A stretch of DNA of 64,000 nt from Clostridium cavendishii DSM 21758. Lineage in GTDB: Bacteria; Bacillota; Clostridia; Clostridiales; Clostridiaceae. The notes under the pieces were generated by a model. It ran no database searches, was not told the DNA's origin, and saw only the letters and a list, made by a program, of their open reading frames with translations. Below, in pieces: positions 47,010 to 56,312 of this stretch (position 1 is the first letter of the stretch; every line of letters starts with the position of its first letter). The DNA lies in contig NZ_FQZB01000021.1 in assembly GCF_900141845.1 (NCBI RefSeq), positions 14,570 through 78,569 of the forward strand, given 5' to 3'. The translations under genes and the position numbers were made by a program.

Positions 47010-47960
47010 ATGTCATTTTCAGCTAAAGTTAAAGGAGAAATATGTAGGTATGTAGATATATCAATGGAAGAGGCTTTGGCAGAAATTTCTGCTATAATGA
47101 AAGTAAGTGGAACATTAGCATTTAGTGGAAGACAAATAAGCTTCAAGATAACTACAGAAAATCCTGCATCAGCAAGGTTTATATTTACGTTGCTAAAGGA
47201 TAAGTTTAATATACATTCTAAGTTAATGGTAAAGAAAAGTAATTCTCTTAAAAAGAATAATATATATATGGTTCTTATAACTGAGGATATGGGAGTAAAA
47301 AAACTTCTTGAGATAACTGGAATATTAAGAGAAATAGATGGCATAATGTCATTAGATTATAGTATAGATAAAGAGCTAATAAAAACTGAAGAAACAGCTA
47401 AAGCATATATAAGAGGAGCATTTTTAGGTGGAGGTAGTATAAGTAATCCAGAAAAAACTTATCATCTAGAATTTGTTACTCATTCATTAGAGTATGCTGA
47501 GGATTTATCAAGGCTTATAAATAGGTTTGGATTAAATTCAAAGGTTATCCAAAGAAAGAATAGCTATATTATATATATAAAAGAAGGGGAACAGATAGTT
47601 GATCTTTTAAATATAATAGGTGCACATACTTCATTATTAGAGCTTGAAAATGTAAGAATAATGAAGGAAATGAGGAATAATGTAAATAGATTGGTTAATT
47701 GTGAGACTGCAAATTTAAGTAAAACTGTAAATGCAGCGGTAAGACAGGTTGAAAGTATAAGACTTATAGAGAGAGAAGTAGGGCTTTCAAGATTACCACA
47801 AAATTTGAGAGAGATTGCAGAACTTAGATTAAATTATCCTGATGAGTCATTGAAAGAGCTTGGAGAAATGTTAAATCCGCCAGTAGGAAAGTCTGGTGTA
47901 AATCATAGACTCAGAAAAATAGAAAAAATAGCAGAAGAAATAAGAGAAGGAGAGTTTTAA
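47010..47960 (+). CDS. whiA: DNA-binding protein WhiA
   Basis: A 316-residue protein made of an N-terminal pair of degenerate LAGLIDADG homing-endonuclease folds (RGAFLGGGSISNPEKTYHLE is the central signature) and a C-terminal helix-turn-helix (LRLNYPDESLKELGEMLNPP, GKSGVNHRLRKIEKIAEE). In Streptomyces it controls sporulation genes; in Bacillus it affects division and chromosome segregation without clear promoter targets. The catalytic endonuclease residues are not expected in the family. Third gene of the rapZ operon; the next start overlaps its stop as TAATG. Confidence 0.95.
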   Translation: MSFSAKVKGEICRYVDISMEEALAEISAIMKVSGTLAFSGRQISFKITTENPASARFIFTLLKDKFNIHSKLMVKKSNSLKKNNIYMVLITEDMGVKKLLEITGILREIDGIMSLDYSIDKELIKTEETAKAYIRGAFLGGGSISNPEKTYHLEFVTHSLEYAEDLSRLINRFGLNSKVIQRKNSYIIYIKEGEQIVDLLNIIGAHTSLLELENVRIMKEMRNNVNRLVNCETANLSKTVNAAVRQVESIRLIEREVGLSRLPQNLREIAELRLNYPDESLKELGEMLNPPVGKSGVNHRLRKIEKIAEEIREGEF

Positions 47961-48250
47961 TGTTTACTCATATAGTATTTTTTAAATTAAAAGAAGCAAC
48001 GCAAGACAACGTTGATAAAGTTAAGAATATATTATTATCTATGAATGGCAAGATAATAGAACTTAAAGGACTAGAAGTTGGTGTAGATGTTATAAGAAGT
48101 GATAGAAGTTATGACATTGCTTTAGTTACTAAATTTGAATCCAAAGAAGATTATGATGTCTATGCAATTTGTGATTACCATTTAAATGAAGTAATTGCAA
48201 AGATAAAACCATTAATACAATGTTCTAAAACTGTAGATTATATAGGTTAG
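47960..48250 (+). CDS. Dabb-family (stress-responsive alpha/beta barrel) protein
   Basis: A 96-residue small protein matching the Dabb fold: MFTHIVFFKLKEATQDNVDK at the start, GLEVGVDVIRSDRSYDIALV in the middle, YDVYAICDYHLNEVIAKIKP toward the end. Dabb proteins are dimeric ferredoxin-like barrels of varied or unknown function. Its stop-start overlap with whiA places it in the rapZ-yvcK-whiA operon, where many Firmicutes instead carry ptsH. The role is unknown. Confidence 0.88.
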   Translation: MFTHIVFFKLKEATQDNVDKVKNILLSMNGKIIELKGLEVGVDVIRSDRSYDIALVTKFESKEDYDVYAICDYHLNEVIAKIKPLIQCSKTVDYIG

Positions 48251-48352
48251 ATATACAAAAGTTTATATCAAAATAACTTTGGGTATAAGTTAATTAATAA
48301 GTTTAATTTTAAATTACAAATTATATTATAAAAATTAGTGAAGAAACATATG

Positions 48353-48390
48353 GCTATTGGTAAAAATTAAAATACCAATAGCTTATTTTA
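48353..48390 (+). terminator. Terminator of the rapZ-whiA operon
   Basis: GCTATTGGTA (48353-48362) pairs perfectly with TACCAATAGC (48373-48382), followed by TTATTTTA. Confidence 0.7.
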
Positions 48391-48624
48391 GCTTGCGTGT
48401 TAACTTTGCATTTTAACAAAAAATGGTTTTGACAAAGCTTATTTATATATAAATTTATTAAAACATTTATAACTACTTTTTGTCTATATATTCTTATAAA
48501 GGTTTTAAATACCACAAAAATTATGTAAAATAATAATATACAGAATAGATTTAAATTTAAATTTAATTTTAATTAGATTAAAGAGTTGATTGTAGTAAGT
48601 CTTTGGTGGAAGGAATGAATAGTT
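48391..48624. other. Upstream region of the GGDEF gene
   Basis: AT-rich. TTGACA at 48429-48434 is a consensus -35 hexamer but no -10 lies at correct spacing. Nothing else recognised. Confidence 0.35.
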
Positions 48625-50394
48625 ATGAAGAAGAAGGTTTGTGTTGCGGTTATAACTATAAGTTTTTTATTAGTAAGTATAAGTAGTGTATTTGTATTAG
48701 TAAATAAGAATAATAATGAAAATTATAAACTTCATTATTATAGACTTAATGATTTATATTCTAAAGCTAATTTAAAAACAATAAATTTTGAACAAGAAAC
48801 TCTAAATAGTATAAATAAAGAAAAAGATAATTTAAAATTAGCTGAATATTATGATGCATTAACTAGATATTACATATTAAATAATAATTTAGAAAAAGCA
48901 AAAACTTATTCAGATAAAACCATTAGGGAATATAGTAAATTAAAAAATAAAGATAATTATATATTAGATGCTTTTAAAAATATAAGTATTCTAGATATAT
49001 GGCAAAATAATGGTTCAGAATCATTAAATTATTATGATAGGATGCTAGAAGTTTCAAAAAAGAATGAAATTATAAAAAGTAGTGGTTTTACAAAAGAGGA
49101 TGTAGAAGGTTTAAATAATGCTATGTTAACTGCATTTTATAGTAAATGTAATAATTATAATAAAGCTAATGAATACTTTAAATTTTTAAATGATTTTGAT
49201 AGTAAAAATATTAAGGATAAGGAAATAAGCTATATAATAACGTATGCTAAAAGTATGTACAATTTTAATTTTGGTGATATAAAGATGTCAGAACAAGACA
49301 TGGAAAAGTTGTGTGAAAAAATGGATGGTGAATCCAGAAATTTAGTATATATTAAATCGGATATTTACTTAAGTACAGCAATAATTAAGATAAGTAATGG
49401 TAATCTTGAGAATGCCTTAGGATATATTGATAAAGCTATTAAGATAAATAATAATGAGAAAAAGGATCTGTTAATTGAATGTTATATAGCTTATGGATTT
49501 TATTATGATATGTCAGGTGTTTTTGATAATGCAAAAATAAATTATGAAAAAGCTTTAAGTTTGGCAGAAGAGAATAAAGATAATACGAAGGCTATAAGAA
49601 GTTTAGGATCACTTATAGCATTATATGAAAAAAATAATAGAACAATGGATAAGGAAGGAGATTACAAGAAGTTTTGGAAATTGTCGATAGCTAATCAAGG
49701 AAATGCGGAATCTTACATAAAAGGTATTTTAGCTTTAAATAATCAACTTGGTAATGAAAGAATCTCAGTAATAGAAAAGGAAAAGAAATCAGAGATAGAA
49801 AAACGTAAAGCTGTAAACTTAGTATTAGTATTTGCAGTTGTAACATTAGTGCTTTTAGGATTAACCACATATAAATTATATTATGAGATAAAACTTAGAA
49901 AAAATAGTGAATCAAAGCTTAAGAAAATTATAAATGAAGATTATTTGACTAAGGCATATACTAGAGGATATGCTTATGAAAATTTAAAAAGTATCTTAAA
50001 ATCTAAAAAATCAATACATCTTGCTATGGTAGATTTGGACAATTATAAAAGGATAAATGATAAATTTGGACATGATGTAGGTGATAGAGTATTAATAAGT
50101 TTTGTTGAGATTTGTAAAAGTTTTCTTAGTGGTGAAGATTTTGTAGCAAGGTTTGGTGGTGAAGAGTTTATAATAATATTAGATGATAAAACAAAGGAAG
50201 AAGCTATACAAATTGTAGAGGGTATAAGGGAGAAATTAGAAAATAAAGAATGGAATAAAGAAGATTTGAAGGTTACAGCTAGTATAGGTTTAGTACATAA
50301 TGAATATGAGGATGTGGATACTCTCATAAAAAAAGCTGATGATTTACTTTATATAGCAAAAAGAACGGGGAAAAATAAAGTCCAATTGGAATAA
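48625..50394 (+). CDS. Membrane diguanylate cyclase with extracytoplasmic TPR sensor region
   Basis: A 589-residue protein. A signal anchor lies at about 4-25, a helical TPR-type region at 35-385 (repeated YxxALxLAEEN-like helices), a second membrane helix at 396-418, and a cytoplasmic GGDEF domain with RFGGEEF (GGEEF at 511-515) and FGHDVGDRVL. It should make c-di-GMP from two GTP. The RxxD inhibitory site normally five residues before GGEEF is absent (SGED there), so product inhibition is probably lost. The TPR region outside the membrane may sense peptides or envelope proteins. A c-di-GMP-II riboswitch lies 12 kb downstream. Confidence 0.92.
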   Translation: MKKKVCVAVITISFLLVSISSVFVLVNKNNNENYKLHYYRLNDLYSKANLKTINFEQETLNSINKEKDNLKLAEYYDALTRYYILNNNLEKAKTYSDKTIREYSKLKNKDNYILDAFKNISILDIWQNNGSESLNYYDRMLEVSKKNEIIKSSGFTKEDVEGLNNAMLTAFYSKCNNYNKANEYFKFLNDFDSKNIKDKEISYIITYAKSMYNFNFGDIKMSEQDMEKLCEKMDGESRNLVYIKSDIYLSTAIIKISNGNLENALGYIDKAIKINNNEKKDLLIECYIAYGFYYDMSGVFDNAKINYEKALSLAEENKDNTKAIRSLGSLIALYEKNNRTMDKEGDYKKFWKLSIANQGNAESYIKGILALNNQLGNERISVIEKEKKSEIEKRKAVNLVLVFAVVTLVLLGLTTYKLYYEIKLRKNSESKLKKIINEDYLTKAYTRGYAYENLKSILKSKKSIHLAMVDLDNYKRINDKFGHDVGDRVLISFVEICKSFLSGEDFVARFGGEEFIIILDDKTKEEAIQIVEGIREKLENKEWNKEDLKVTASIGLVHNEYEDVDTLIKKADDLLYIAKRTGKNKVQLE

Positions 50395-50525
50395 ACTTTA
50401 TGTTATAGGTCTATTCGTTAGAGTTTTATTTTAATATGTAAATATGATAGAATTTAGGGTAAAGAAAGAATGTTTTAGTGTATAAGCACACTTTTTTAGT
50501 TTATATATAGAAGGGAAGTGAGTAT

Positions 50526-53500
50526 TTGAATAATAAAGCTTTTTGTCACCTCCATCTCCATACTGAATATAGCTTATTAGATAGTTCAGCCAAGGTTAAA
50601 AATATAATTGCTAAGGCAAAAGAATTTGAAATGGATAGTATAGCTATAACAGACCATGGGGTGATGTATGGGTGTGTAGACTTTTATCAAGCGGCTAAAG
50701 CTCAAGGAATAAAGCCTATATTAGGTTGTGAAGTATATGTAGTACCAAAGGATATGACTATAAAAGCTGTAGAGAGAGATAATGAGACGCACCATCTTGT
50801 GTTACTTGTAAAAAATGAACAAGGCTATGAAAATCTTATGAAGATAGTTTCAGCTGCTTCAATAGAAGGTTTTTATTATAAGCCAAGAGTAGATAGAAGA
50901 TATTTAGAAAATCATTCTGAGGGGCTTATAGCATTAAGTGCTTGTCTTGGAGGGGAAGTCCAAAGAAATCTACTTAATGGTAACAATGAAAAGGCGAGAG
51001 AAGCTGCTATTTTTTATAAGGAAACTTTTAAAGATGGATTTTATTTAGAAATTCAGAATCATGGGATGGAAGAGCAAAGAAAGGTTAATGAATTGAATAT
51101 TAAGCTATCTAAAGAATTAGATATACCATTAGTAGCAACAAATGATGTTCATTACATAGAAAAAGAAGACTATAGATCCCATGATATTTTAATGTGTATT
51201 CAAACTGGTAAAACTATAGAAGATGAAAATAGAAGAAGATATCCTTCGGATCAATTTTATCTTAAGTCCCAAGAAGAAATGTGGGAGATGTTTAGTTATG
51301 TTCCAGAAGCACTAGAAAATACAGTTAAGATAGCTAATGAATGCAATTTTGATTATGAGTTTCATGTGTCAAAGTTACCTAAGTTTCCAGTACCAGAAGG
51401 GGTAGGACCTTATGAGTATTTGAGAGATACGTGCTTTAAAGGGCTAATTGAAAGATATGAGGTATTTGAAATCTTAAGGGATGCTGATTTTGATTATGAA
51501 AACACTATAAAATTGGCAGATGAAAATGAAGAAGCTAAGCTTTTAATAGAAAGATTAAATTATGAGCTTGGTGTAATAAAACAGATGGGCTATGTGGATT
51601 ATTTCTTAATAGTTTGGGACTTTATAAGATATTCAAATGAAAGTGGAATACCGACAGGTCCAGGAAGAGGTAGTGCTGCTGGTTCTATAGTTGCATATAC
51701 ATTAGGGATTACTAAAATAGACCCTATAGAGTATAGTCTGATTTTTGAACGTTTCTTAAATCCAGAAAGAGTATCTATGCCAGATATAGATTCTGACTTC
51801 TGCTATGAAAGAAGACAGGATGTAATAGATTATGTTGTAGATAAATATGGGGAAAATAATGTATCACAGATAATAACATTTGGTACAATGGCTGCAAGAG
51901 CTTGTATAAGAGACGTTGGTAGGGCTATGAACTATTCCTATGCGGAGGTAGATAAAATCGCTAAGATGATACCTACGGTGCTAGGAGTAACTATAGAAAA
52001 AGCACTAGACTTAAATCCAGAACTTAAAACTACTTATGAAAATGATATGAGAGTTAAAGAACTTATAGATGTAAGTAGAAAATTAGAGGGATTACCAAGA
52101 CATTCATCAACTCATGCAGCTGGTGTTGTTATAGCATCTAAGCCTCTTGTAGAATATGTACCACTTCAAAAGAATGATGAGTCTATAGTAACTCAATTTG
52201 GTATGACTACATTAGAAGAACTAGGCCTTTTGAAAATGGACTTCTTAGGTCTTAGAACTCTTACAGTTATGAGAGATGCTGTAGTTATGGTAAAAGAAAA
52301 TAGAGGCGTAGATGTTGATTTAGATAAGATTGATATGGCAGATAGTAATGTTTATAGCATGCTAGGAGAAGGAAAAACAGTAGGGGTATTCCAATTAGAA
52401 TCTGCTGGAATGACATCCTTCATGAAGGAATTAAAACCAGACTGTTTAGAAGATATAATTGCTGGTATTTCGCTATATAGACCAGGTCCTATGGCTGAAA
52501 TACCAAAGTATGTTCAGGGGAAGAGAAATCCAGACAAAGTAACTTATTTAACAGATAAATTGGAACCTATTCTTAAAGTTACCTATGGGTGCCTTGTATA
52601 TCAAGAACAGGTAATGCAAACGGTAAGAGACTTAGCTGGTTACTCATTAGGTAGAAGTGACTTAGTTAGAAGAGCTATGTCAAAGAAGAAGCACAAAGTC
52701 ATGGAGGAAGAAAGAAAAAACTTTATTCATGGAATTATTGAAAATGGAGAAGTAGTAGTTCCTGGCTGCGTAAGGAATGGGATAAGCGAAGATGTGGCAA
52801 ATAAGATATTTGACCAAATGATGGACTTTGCATCCTATGCTTTTAATAAATCTCATGCAGCAGCATACGCAGTAGTAGGATATCAAACTGCATATTTAAT
52901 GAGATATTATCCAGTAGAATATATAGCAGCTATGCTTAACTCAGTTATGGGCATAAATGAAAAAGTTGCTTATTATATAAGATTTGCTGAAAGTTTAGGT
53001 ATACAAGTTTTACCGCCTGATATCAATGAAAGTTATACAAAGTTTACCGTTAAGGGTGATACTATAAGATTTGGTATGGGGGCAATAAAAAATGTAGGCT
53101 TAAATGTTGTTGAAGCTATAGTTAAGGCTAGAGAAGAGAAAGGCAGATTTATTTCTCTTATGGATTTCTGTAACAAGGTAGATTTAAGTGCTATAAATAA
53201 AAGAGCTGTAGAAAGTCTTATAAAGTCAGGAGCTTTTGATGAGTTCGGAGTATTTAGATCAAAGCTTTTAGCTGTTCATGAAAAGATAATGGATTCAATA
53301 ACAGCTCAAAGAAAGAGGAATATAGATGGTCAAATGTCTTTATTTGGAGTTATAGAAGAGCATCATGAAGATGCTTTTGAAATAAAATATCCTAATATAA
53401 GAGAGTTTGATAAAAAGGCTATGTTAACTTTAGAAAAGGAAATGACAGGACTTTATATAAGTGGTCATCCTTTAGATGATTATAAAGATAGCTTAAAAAT

Positions 53501-54098
53501 GCAAACATCAACAGAAATTCGTGAGATACTAGCTACAAGAGAAGTATTAGATGATAGCATGCTAGAAACAGATTTAGAAGTATCTAGGAGTAGTCATAGC
53601 TTTAGCGATGGTGAAAGAGTTATTGTTGGAGGGATAATATCCTCTGTTTCTAGAAAAGTAACTAGAAATAATACTATAATGGCTTTTATAAATATAGAGG
53701 ATTTAAGTGGAAGTATTGAGGTTATAGTATTTCCAAAAAATTTAGAAAAGGTAAATGCCCTAATTAATGAAGATGAGCTAGTTACTATAAGAGCTAGGGT
53801 ATCTATAAGGGAAGATGAAGAACCTAAGCTAATATGTGAAGAAATAAGGCCACTAGAGAAAATAAATTCTTCAAAAATATATTTAAAATTAGAAAGTGTA
53901 GAAAAGATAAGAGAAGTAAATAAGGTATTAAATGTATTACTTCAACCTTATCATGGAGACACGCCACTTTATCTATTTGCGGCAAAAGAAAGACAAACTT
54001 TTAGAGCTGCAAGAAATCTATGGTTAGATTTAGAAGAAGGAGCTGTGGAGTTCTTAAGGGATAAATTTGGGGATGAAAATGTAAAAGTTGTGGATTAA
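50526..54098 (+). CDS. dnaE: DNA polymerase III subunit alpha (DnaE type)
   Basis: A 1190-residue C-family DNA polymerase. The PHP domain opens with CHLHLHTEYSLLDSSAKV. The polymerase active site has D420, D422 and D424 in PDIDSDF with GRGSAAGS upstream in the palm. QEQVMQTVRDLAGYSLGRSD and FNKSHAAAYAVVGYQTAY are conserved fingers motifs. An OB-fold (VIVGGIISSVSRKVTRNNTI) and a C-terminal tau-binding-like region follow. DnaE synthesises or extends primers alongside PolC in Firmicutes. The start is TTG at 50526 with SD AGAAGGGAAG; a GTG at 50518 reads directly into a stop. Confidence 0.97.
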   Translation: MNNKAFCHLHLHTEYSLLDSSAKVKNIIAKAKEFEMDSIAITDHGVMYGCVDFYQAAKAQGIKPILGCEVYVVPKDMTIKAVERDNETHHLVLLVKNEQGYENLMKIVSAASIEGFYYKPRVDRRYLENHSEGLIALSACLGGEVQRNLLNGNNEKAREAAIFYKETFKDGFYLEIQNHGMEEQRKVNELNIKLSKELDIPLVATNDVHYIEKEDYRSHDILMCIQTGKTIEDENRRRYPSDQFYLKSQEEMWEMFSYVPEALENTVKIANECNFDYEFHVSKLPKFPVPEGVGPYEYLRDTCFKGLIERYEVFEILRDADFDYENTIKLADENEEAKLLIERLNYELGVIKQMGYVDYFLIVWDFIRYSNESGIPTGPGRGSAAGSIVAYTLGITKIDPIEYSLIFERFLNPERVSMPDIDSDFCYERRQDVIDYVVDKYGENNVSQIITFGTMAARACIRDVGRAMNYSYAEVDKIAKMIPTVLGVTIEKALDLNPELKTTYENDMRVKELIDVSRKLEGLPRHSSTHAAGVVIASKPLVEYVPLQKNDESIVTQFGMTTLEELGLLKMDFLGLRTLTVMRDAVVMVKENRGVDVDLDKIDMADSNVYSMLGEGKTVGVFQLESAGMTSFMKELKPDCLEDIIAGISLYRPGPMAEIPKYVQGKRNPDKVTYLTDKLEPILKVTYGCLVYQEQVMQTVRDLAGYSLGRSDLVRRAMSKKKHKVMEEERKNFIHGIIENGEVVVPGCVRNGISEDVANKIFDQMMDFASYAFNKSHAAAYAVVGYQTAYLMRYYPVEYIAAMLNSVMGINEKVAYYIRFAESLGIQVLPPDINESYTKFTVKGDTIRFGMGAIKNVGLNVVEAIVKAREEKGRFISLMDFCNKVDLSAINKRAVESLIKSGAFDEFGVFRSKLLAVHEKIMDSITAQRKRNIDGQMSLFGVIEEHHEDAFEIKYPNIREFDKKAMLTLEKEMTGLYISGHPLDDYKDSLKMQTSTEIREILATREVLDDSMLETDLEVSRSSHSFSDGERVIVGGIISSVSRKVTRNNTIMAFINIEDLSGSIEVIVFPKNLEKVNALINEDELVTIRARVSIREDEEPKLICEEIRPLEKINSSKIYLKLESVEKIREVNKVLNVLLQPYHGDTPLYLFAAKERQTFRAARNLWLDLEEGAVEFLRDKFGDENVKVVD

Positions 54099-54188
54099 TA
54101 TATTTTTTGTTGTAGATTTAAAATTATATTTGATGTTAGGAGTAACGGATATTATAAAGTATAAGAATTGCACAAATATATATTAAAA

Positions 54189-54208
54189 TTAGTGACATTT
54201 GTCACTAA
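54189..54208. promoter_or_regulatory. Perfect 20-bp palindrome, candidate operator
   Basis: TTAGTGACATTTGTCACTAA is a 9-bp perfect inverted repeat around TT, about 80 bases before the ABC ATPase start. It is of the size bound by dimeric response regulators or repressors. The NarL-type regulator encoded at 58619 is the obvious candidate binder. Confidence 0.5.
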
Positions 54209-54228
54209 ATAATATTATTTTAATTACT

Positions 54229-54286
54229 AAAAAACCTTCATAGATTTCTATATCATTAAGATATAAGAAATTTATGGAGGTTTTTT
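54229..54286 (+). terminator. Terminator-like hairpin that includes the SD of the ABC gene
   Basis: AAAAAACCTTCATAGATTTCT pairs with AGAAATTTATGGAGGTTTTTT through one mismatch, with an inner ATATC/GATAT pair. The T-run ends at the base before the ATG at 54287, and the SD GGAGG (54276-54280) lies in the 3' arm. It probably ends dnaE transcription and may also limit entry into, or translation of, the ABC operon. Confidence 0.75.
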
Positions 54287-55219
54287 ATGATAGTTGAAAT
54301 TAATGATTTAGTTAAAAGATATGATGATTTTATAGCTGTAGATAATGTAAATATTAAAGTTAGTGAGGGCGAAATATTAGGGTTATTAGGACCTAATGGA
54401 GCAGGTAAAACAACTATAATTAATGTTTTAATGGGACTTATAAGTTTTAATAGTGGGACTATAAAGGTTTTAGAAAAGGATATAATTAAATTTGAGGATT
54501 TTGTAAAGAAAAATATGGGGATTGTACCTCAAGATTTAGCTATATATGAAGATTTAACGACTTGGGAAAACCTATGGTATTTTGGAAAGCTTTATGGATT
54601 AAAAGGAGAGGAACTTAAAAAAAGTATAGAAGAGGCGTTAAAATTTATAGGGCTTAGTGATAAAGCTAAAGAATATCCTAAAAAACTTTCGGTAGGAATG
54701 AAGAGAAGATTAAATATTGGTTGTGCACTAGTTCATAAGCCTAAATTAATAATAATGGATGAACCTACAGTAGGTATTGATCCACAATCAAGGAACCATA
54801 TTTTGCAATCAATTAAAGAATTAAATAGAAGAGGTACTACAATTATTTATACTACTCATTATATGGATGAGGTTGAAGAAATCTGTTCAAGAATAGTTAT
54901 TATAGATAATGGGAGAGTCATAGCTGAGGGGGATGCGGAGAGGTTAAAATCCATGGTATCTACAGATGAAATAATGATGCTAGATGTAAATAAGATTAAT
55001 TTTACTTTAATAGATAACCTAAGGAATATCCAAGGTGTAAAAATGTGTGAATATGATAGGAATAGGATAAGGATAACTTTTGATAAAAGAAATAAAATTT
55101 TAAGTAGAGTCATTGAAATTATAAATGAAAAAGAAATTGAAATATTATCTATAAGTATTGAAAAACCATCGTTAGAAACTGTATTTTTAAACTTAACAGG
55201 ACGTTCTTTAAGGGAATAG
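54287..55219 (+). CDS. ABC-2 exporter ATPase (LnrL-like)
   Basis: A 310-residue ABC ATPase of the drug/antibiotic exporter class. Walker A GPNGAGKTT at 35-43, Q-loop in GIVPQDLAIYED, signature LSVGMKRRL, Walker B LIIMDEPTVGID, H-loop TTHYMDE. A C-terminal ~80-residue extension (after VIAEGDAERLKS) is typical of this class. It starts a five-gene cluster: ATPase, two permeases, NarL-type kinase and regulator. That set is the layout of Bacillus LnrLMN/LnrJK (linearmycin resistance) and related envelope-stress exporters. Substrate unknown. Its SD is buried in a hairpin. Confidence 0.9.
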   Translation: MIVEINDLVKRYDDFIAVDNVNIKVSEGEILGLLGPNGAGKTTIINVLMGLISFNSGTIKVLEKDIIKFEDFVKKNMGIVPQDLAIYEDLTTWENLWYFGKLYGLKGEELKKSIEEALKFIGLSDKAKEYPKKLSVGMKRRLNIGCALVHKPKLIIMDEPTVGIDPQSRNHILQSIKELNRRGTTIIYTTHYMDEVEEICSRIVIIDNGRVIAEGDAERLKSMVSTDEIMMLDVNKINFTLIDNLRNIQGVKMCEYDRNRIRITFDKRNKILSRVIEIINEKEIEILSISIEKPSLETVFLNLTGRSLRE

Positions 55220-55232
55220 GAGGTGGATAACT

Positions 55233-56312
55233 ATGAGGATTTTATCAACCGCTTATATTACACTAATTAGATATTTAAGAAATAAATTAGTTCTTATGTT
55301 TTTTATTTTAGGGCCAATAGCTTTTGTGTTAATTATGCAGGGTGCAGATTATAAGATTGAATTCAAAAACAGGGAAAAGGTTGGATATTGTTTTGATATA
55401 GGAAACAAAGTAAGTGAAGGTGTTTTAGAACTTCTAAATACTAATAAAATTAAAGAGAAGATAGAAATAAAAGAATATAAAACTTTAAGTAGTGCTTTGG
55501 AAGATATGGAAAAAGGAGATTTAGAAACATTTATCTATAGTGAAGGAAAAGAGGAAATAAAGATTTATAATACTACTTCTTTCTCTAGTGTAAATTTAAT
55601 AGTGGATTCTTATTTAACAGAAGTTAAAAAGCAATATTTAAATATAAGAAATGAAAATGTAAAAAAATCAGAGGTTGAAACTATGAGGATAAAAACGGAA
55701 GGTAAAATACCAAATGCAAATATTAGAATATTAATAGCAGTAACAATAACACTTTTATTCTATGTATCAATATTAACAGCCTATTCAATTATTAAAAATT
55801 ATAGAAATAATACTTATATTAGGATTAGATGTTCATCAGCAAAAGCTATAGAAAATTATCTTGGAATATCTATTGGAAATATACTATTTATGTTTATAGT
55901 TTTAAGTATAGTGATAATAATGGGTAAATTAGTAATTGGTATAGAGTTTAATATCGGAATTCTGAAGTTAATATTAATAGCATTAATGTTCTTTTTATTT
56001 GCAAGTAATTTAGGTGCAATAACAACTTATATCTCAAGAAATATTTATGTAGATGCATTAATGTTGTTTTCTATAAATTTCCTCTTTGTTTTCCCTGTTA
56101 TGACAGAAGCTTTCAATCCAGGAGGTAATTCTGTTCCTAATATTATTAAGATGCATTCACCACATTATTATTGTTATAATGGAATGCTTGGAAGCTTATA
56201 TACAAATGTGAATGGTGCAAATAGTGGACTGTTAATAGTTGGAGGAGTTGCAGTTATTACAACTATAGTTGTTATGTTGTTAGAGAGGAGGAAAGCATAT
56301 GAATATATTTAA
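55233..56312 (+). CDS. ABC-2 type permease, first subunit
   Basis: A 359-residue permease. One helix lies near 15-38, an extracytoplasmic domain at about 40-160 (GYCFDIGNKVSEGVLELLNT), then five C-terminal helices (ILIAVTITLLFYVSILTAYS; ISIGNILFMFIVLSIVIIMG; and others). This is the ABC2_membrane_3 layout used by LnrM/LnrN-like exporters. SD AGGAGGTGG precedes the ATG, 13 bases after the ATPase stop. The next permease overlaps its 3' end by 14 bases. The two permeases probably form a heterodimer with an ATPase dimer. Confidence 0.85.
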   Translation: MRILSTAYITLIRYLRNKLVLMFFILGPIAFVLIMQGADYKIEFKNREKVGYCFDIGNKVSEGVLELLNTNKIKEKIEIKEYKTLSSALEDMEKGDLETFIYSEGKEEIKIYNTTSFSSVNLIVDSYLTEVKKQYLNIRNENVKKSEVETMRIKTEGKIPNANIRILIAVTITLLFYVSILTAYSIIKNYRNNTYIRIRCSSAKAIENYLGISIGNILFMFIVLSIVIIMGKLVIGIEFNIGILKLILIALMFFLFASNLGAITTYISRNIYVDALMLFSINFLFVFPVMTEAFNPGGNSVPNIIKMHSPHYYCYNGMLGSLYTNVNGANSGLLIVGGVAVITTIVVMLLERRKAYEYI

